Source: Streptomyces sp. DH41 (GTDB lineage: Bacteria; Actinomycetota; Actinomycetes; Streptomycetales; Streptomycetaceae). Taken from it: a stretch of 64,000 nt of DNA. Shown piece after piece: positions 61,158 to 64,000 of this stretch (position 1 is its first letter; each line of letters opens with the position of its first letter). Location: NCBI RefSeq assembly GCF_029813785.1, contig NZ_JARVKY010000003.1:248001-312000 (forward strand). Direction: 5' to 3'. The notes under the pieces were generated by a model. That model had not been told where the DNA came from. It saw only the letters and a list, made by a program, of their open reading frames with translations, and searched no databases. Made by a program: the position numbers and the translations under genes.

Positions 61158-62159
61158 ATGCGCTCGGCCGTCTGCTACCACGCCGTCGACTCCCACACCG
61201 AGGGCATGCCCACCCGGGTGATCACCGGCGGCGTCGGTGTCCTCCCCGGCGCGACCATGTTCGAACGGCGACAGCGTTTCATCGCCGAACGCGACCACCT
61301 GCGCACCCTGCTCATGTGCGAACCGCGTGGACACGCGTCGATGTCCGGGGCGATCCTGCAGCCACCGACCCGTCCGGACGCGGACTACGGGGTCCTGTTC
61401 ATCGAGGTGTCCGGCTGCCTGCCGATGTGCGGACACGGCACCATCGGCGTCGCGACGGTCCTCGTCGAGACGGGCATGGTCGAGGCCGTCGAGCCGGAAA
61501 CCCTGGTCCGTCTCGACACCCCCGCGGGGCTGGTCACGGCCCATGTCCGGGTGCGCGACGGCCACGCCGAATCGGTGACCCTGGAGAACGTGGCGTCGTA
61601 CTGCCACGCGCTCGACCAGGTCGTCGACGTCGAGGGCTACGGCCCGGTGCGTTACGACATCGCCTACGGCGGCAACTTCTACGCCTTCGTCCGGCTGGAG
61701 GATCTCGGGATCCCCTTCGAACGGGCGCAGAAGCCGCGGATGCTCGACGCCAGCCTGGCCGTCATGGACGCGATCAACGCGCGGAACCCGGTCACCCACC
61801 CCGAGAATCCCGCCATCGACGTCTGCCACCATGTCTATCTGGAAGCCCCCGGATCGACCGCGGAGCACTCGCGGCACGCCATGGCGATCCATCCGGGATG
61901 GTTCGACCGGTCGCCGTGCGGCACGGGCACCAGCGCCCGGATGGCGCAACTGCACGCCCGCGGCCGGCTGCCGGTCGGCCGGGACTTCGTCAACGAGTCG
62001 TTCATCGGCTCCCGGTTCACCGGCCGCCTTCTCGGCGAGACGACGGTCGGGGACCGGCCGGCCGTCCTGCCGTCCGTCACCGGACGCGCCTGGATCACCG
62101 GCACCGCGCAGTACCTGCTCGACCCGTCGGACCCGTACCAGGCCGGTTTCACTCTCTGA
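61158..62159 (+). CDS. 4-hydroxyproline 2-epimerase (proline racemase family)
   Basis: A 333-aa member of the proline racemase family with both catalytic cysteines: MCGHGTIG near residue 90 and SPCGTGTSA near 255. A Thr at the second place would mean a dehydratase, so this is an epimerase/racemase. It would convert trans-4-hydroxy-L-proline to the cis-D form, the first step of the pathway. The ATG is two bases after the deaminase stop, so it is coupled. The 2-oxoglutarate semialdehyde dehydrogenase and the uptake permease are not in the window. Confidence 0.92.
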   Translation: MRSAVCYHAVDSHTEGMPTRVITGGVGVLPGATMFERRQRFIAERDHLRTLLMCEPRGHASMSGAILQPPTRPDADYGVLFIEVSGCLPMCGHGTIGVATVLVETGMVEAVEPETLVRLDTPAGLVTAHVRVRDGHAESVTLENVASYCHALDQVVDVEGYGPVRYDIAYGGNFYAFVRLEDLGIPFERAQKPRMLDASLAVMDAINARNPVTHPENPAIDVCHHVYLEAPGSTAEHSRHAMAIHPGWFDRSPCGTGTSARMAQLHARGRLPVGRDFVNESFIGSRFTGRLLGETTVGDRPAVLPSVTGRAWITGTAQYLLDPSDPYQAGFTL

Positions 62160-62222
62160 GCGCTCCCGCGTGTTTCCGCGTGTTTCCGCGTGCTCCCCGG
62201 CGTTCCGGTGCACTCCCGCGCA

Positions 62223-62253
62223 CTCCCGTGCGCCGTCCTGCGGCGCACGGGAG
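62223..62253. terminator. Bidirectional terminator between epimerase and collagenase
   Basis: CTCCCGTGCGCCG and CGGCGCACGGGAG form a perfect 13-bp stem with loop TCCTG between convergent genes. Just before it, a 10-bp unit GTGTTTCCGC is repeated. Confidence 0.85.
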
Positions 62254-62261
62254 CGGATCGG

Positions 62262-64000
62262 TCAGTACCGGGTGGTCACGGTGACCCCGGAGAAGTCCCG
62301 CGCCCCGTACAGGGTGATGTAGTTGTAGCCGGCCGGCGGATCGGTGACGGTCAGCGTGTGGGTGTTGCCGCTGCCGGTCGCGCGGGCCGTGTGGCTCGTG
62401 CTCGTGGCCCAGCCGGTGCCGTCGTAGTACAGGTCGGCGTCACCGGTGCCGCCGGACGTGGTGATCGTCAACCGGTCCACGCCGGACGGCAGATAGAGGT
62501 ACAGGTAGTCGTTGTCACCGGCGCCGGCGGACCGGTCGCTCCGCCGGCAGTCGCGGTCCAGGACCCTGGCGTCCTGATCGGTGCACTCGGTCACGGCGCC
62601 GCCGTCGGAGCCCACCGTGACGGACTTGGTGACCGCGCCGGTCGCGCCCTTGTCGTCGGTGACGGTGAGCCGGACGCTGTACGTTCCCGCCGTCCCGTAC
62701 GTCTTGGCGGGGCTGGTGGCGGTGGAGGTGGTGCCGTCGCCGAAGTCCCACGACCGGGAGACGACGGTGCCGTCGGAGTCGGTGGAACGGTCGGCGAACG
62801 TGGCCGTCATGCCCCGCACCGTCGCGTCGAACGCCGCGGTCGGGGCCTTGTTGCCGGGCGGGTTGGTGCCCCCGCCGCAGTCACCTGCCGCGCAGTCGGC
62901 CAGCCACGCCGACCAGTCGGCGTCGTAGCGGCTTCCGATGGTGCGGGTCAGGTAGGTGCGCGCGGCGTTCCAGTCGCCGGTGCGGTAGTGGCCGAGCACC
63001 GTCCGCATGTCGGCGGGGTGCTTCTCCAGCATGTACCGGACGGCGAGGTAGCCCCAGCGGTACACACGGGCCGTGTCGTGACTGTAGGTGGTGTCGAACA
63101 GGGTGCTCAGGGCGTAGGTGCCGCGGCCCGCCTCGGCCATCGCCTCGTCGTAGGCGACACCGCGGTAGGAGTAGGAGACGTACTCGGCGAAGCCTTCGAT
63201 CCACCAGATGGTCGGGGTGCTGACGTTGGTGTCGAAGTCGCCGTACATGTCGAACCGGCCGTCGAGGTAGTGGGTGTACTCGTGGTTCAGGTTCCAGATC
63301 TGGAACTCCGGACGCACCCACTCGGCCTCGTAGGCGATGAAGCGGGGCTGGTTGCCGGCGGCCGCCGGGTCGCCTTCGAGGTACATCCCGCCGTTGTTGG
63401 TGTCGATGCCGTACAGAGCGCCGGCGTAGGTCTGGTAGTCGGTGCTGGAGTCGAAGACGACGACCTCGATGGTGTCGTTGCGGTCGTCCGCGACCGGGCC
63501 GCTGTCCCTGGCGACGCTGTGGAAGTAGGCGTCCTGCTCGCGCATGCTGCCACAGCTGGACGACAGCTCGGCCGACGTCATCTGCTGCGCCTTGATGGTG
63601 ATGCCGGAACCGCAGGCGTACGTCACCGGCAGTACGGCTCTGGCCAGTTGGCCCCGCAGGTCGCAGGTGCCGTAGTCGGCGCAGTTGGCCCGGTCGTAGT
63701 AGTCGGTCATCTCGGCGACGCCGACCCAGAGCGGGGCGGTGGTGCCCTTGATCGAAGACGAGTTCAGCAGACCGGCCGCGAGCGGGCGCACCTTGGAGAG
63801 CAGGGCCGGGTGCTGGAGGAACCGGCCGAGTTCACGTCCGGCGTTCGACGTGAGGTAGGACTGGTCGGTCCCGAGCAGCGCGAGGTGGCGGGAGGCGAAG
63901 CCGTACAGCGCGTCGATCAGGCCGGGGTCGGACTCCACCGCGGCGACGAACGCGGGTACCTGATGACCGCGGAACGTGACGGTGTACACGTTGTTGACCG
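62262..64000 (-). CDS. Secreted collagenase, peptidase family M9 (N-terminus cut by window edge)
   Basis: The frame is open to the right edge, so the signal peptide and the start of the activator domain are missing. What is visible: the end of the helical activator domain, the peptidase with HEYTH (63270-63284) and the downstream Glu ligand in EGFAEY, then a PKD domain (starting APTAAFDATV, with the WDFGDG core) and a C-terminal PPC-type domain (LYLPSGVDRLTI, GDADLYY). This is the standard clostridial/Streptomyces collagenase layout. It degrades collagen outside the cell; the convergent hydroxyproline operon would use the freed hydroxyproline. Confidence 0.92.
   Translation of the reverse strand, partial: VNNVYTVTFRGHQVPAFVAAVESDPGLIDALYGFASRHLALLGTDQSYLTSNAGRELGRFLQHPALLSKVRPLAAGLLNSSSIKGTTAPLWVGVAEMTDYYDRANCADYGTCDLRGQLARAVLPVTYACGSGITIKAQQMTSAELSSSCGSMREQDAYFHSVARDSGPVADDRNDTIEVVVFDSSTDYQTYAGALYGIDTNNGGMYLEGDPAAAGNQPRFIAYEAEWVRPEFQIWNLNHEYTHYLDGRFDMYGDFDTNVSTPTIWWIEGFAEYVSYSYRGVAYDEAMAEAGRGTYALSTLFDTTYSHDTARVYRWGYLAVRYMLEKHPADMRTVLGHYRTGDWNAARTYLTRTIGSRYDADWSAWLADCAAGDCGGGTNPPGNKAPTAAFDATVRGMTATFADRSTDSDGTVVSRSWDFGDGTTSTATSPAKTYGTAGTYSVRLTVTDDKGATGAVTKSVTVGSDGGAVTECTDQDARVLDRDCRRSDRSAGAGDNDYLYLYLPSGVDRLTITTSGGTGDADLYYDGTGWATSTSHTARATGSGNTHTLTVTDPPAGYNYITLYGARDFSGVTVTTRY

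Overview
The window looks like a Streptomyces chromosome (very high GC with G/C-ending codons, GTG starts, a SARP regulator, an AfsA-family protein, many ECF sigma and LacI regulators). The order from isocitrate dehydrogenase through an SoxR-box ABC transporter, alpha-glucoside uptake genes and a secreted amylase resembles, from memory, the SCO7000-SCO7020 region of S. coelicolor. No CRISPR array, rRNA, prophage or intact transposase is visible.

Layout. (1) 1-2090: the end of a bile-acid:sodium-type symporter gene, tRNA-Pro(GGG), and a DUF1963 gene lying between the tRNA and a mutated copy of its 3' half, probably the scar of an integrated element. (2) 2190-18525: a biosynthetic cluster with a TetR regulator, a KS-AT-DH*-ACP polyketide synthase, a SARP activator, type II thioesterase, FabG, FabF, ACP, FabH, aldo/keto reductase, two HAD proteins, an MFS exporter and an AfsA-family butenolide/butyrolactone synthase. 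My reading is a self-contained route to an AfsA-derived (gamma-butyrolactone- or butenolide-like) product with its own acyl-chain supply. (3) 18976-21947: a cytoplasmic M12-like protein whose catalytic Glu is Gln, and a LuxR-family ATPase regulator. (4) 21970-27762: a TPR-CHAT caspase-like protein, a cytoplasmic subtilase, an ECF-like sigma factor and a 164-aa acidic protein. This protease/sigma module is the best candidate here for an unusual system. (5) 27775-38583: CYP158A-like P450, N-formylglutamate amidohydrolase-like enzyme, monomeric isocitrate dehydrogenase, MscS channel, YbhN-like membrane protein, ABC exporter behind an SoxR-type promoter, GAF-PP2C-ATPase phosphatase.

(6) 38728-50685: an alpha-glucan locus with GH13 alpha-glucosidase, ABC importer (two permeases, one lipoprotein) and a secreted multidomain GH87-type alpha-1,3-glucanase. 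The glucanase lies between two LacI regulators that share 813 identical bases covering the effector domain, while the DNA-binding ends differ. The same operator (CGCAAG-N3-CTTGCG/T) precedes both regulators and the glucanase. (7) 50773-56898: membrane-anchored endonuclease/exonuclease/phosphatase protein, an AhpD-like gene divergent from an ECF41/SigJ-like sigma factor with a matching promoter, a secreted alpha-amylase with phased CTTGCAG operator repeats, and an MFS drug exporter. (8) 57204-64000: a hydroxyproline catabolic operon (three-component dehydrogenase, deaminase, epimerase) converging on a secreted M9 collagenase that runs off the right edge, together a collagen-use locus.

Several junctions carry short tandem repeats (11430, 18731, 58614, 60130, 22697), suggesting replication slippage at gene boundaries. 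Functions rest on motif reading and family knowledge; no search was run.
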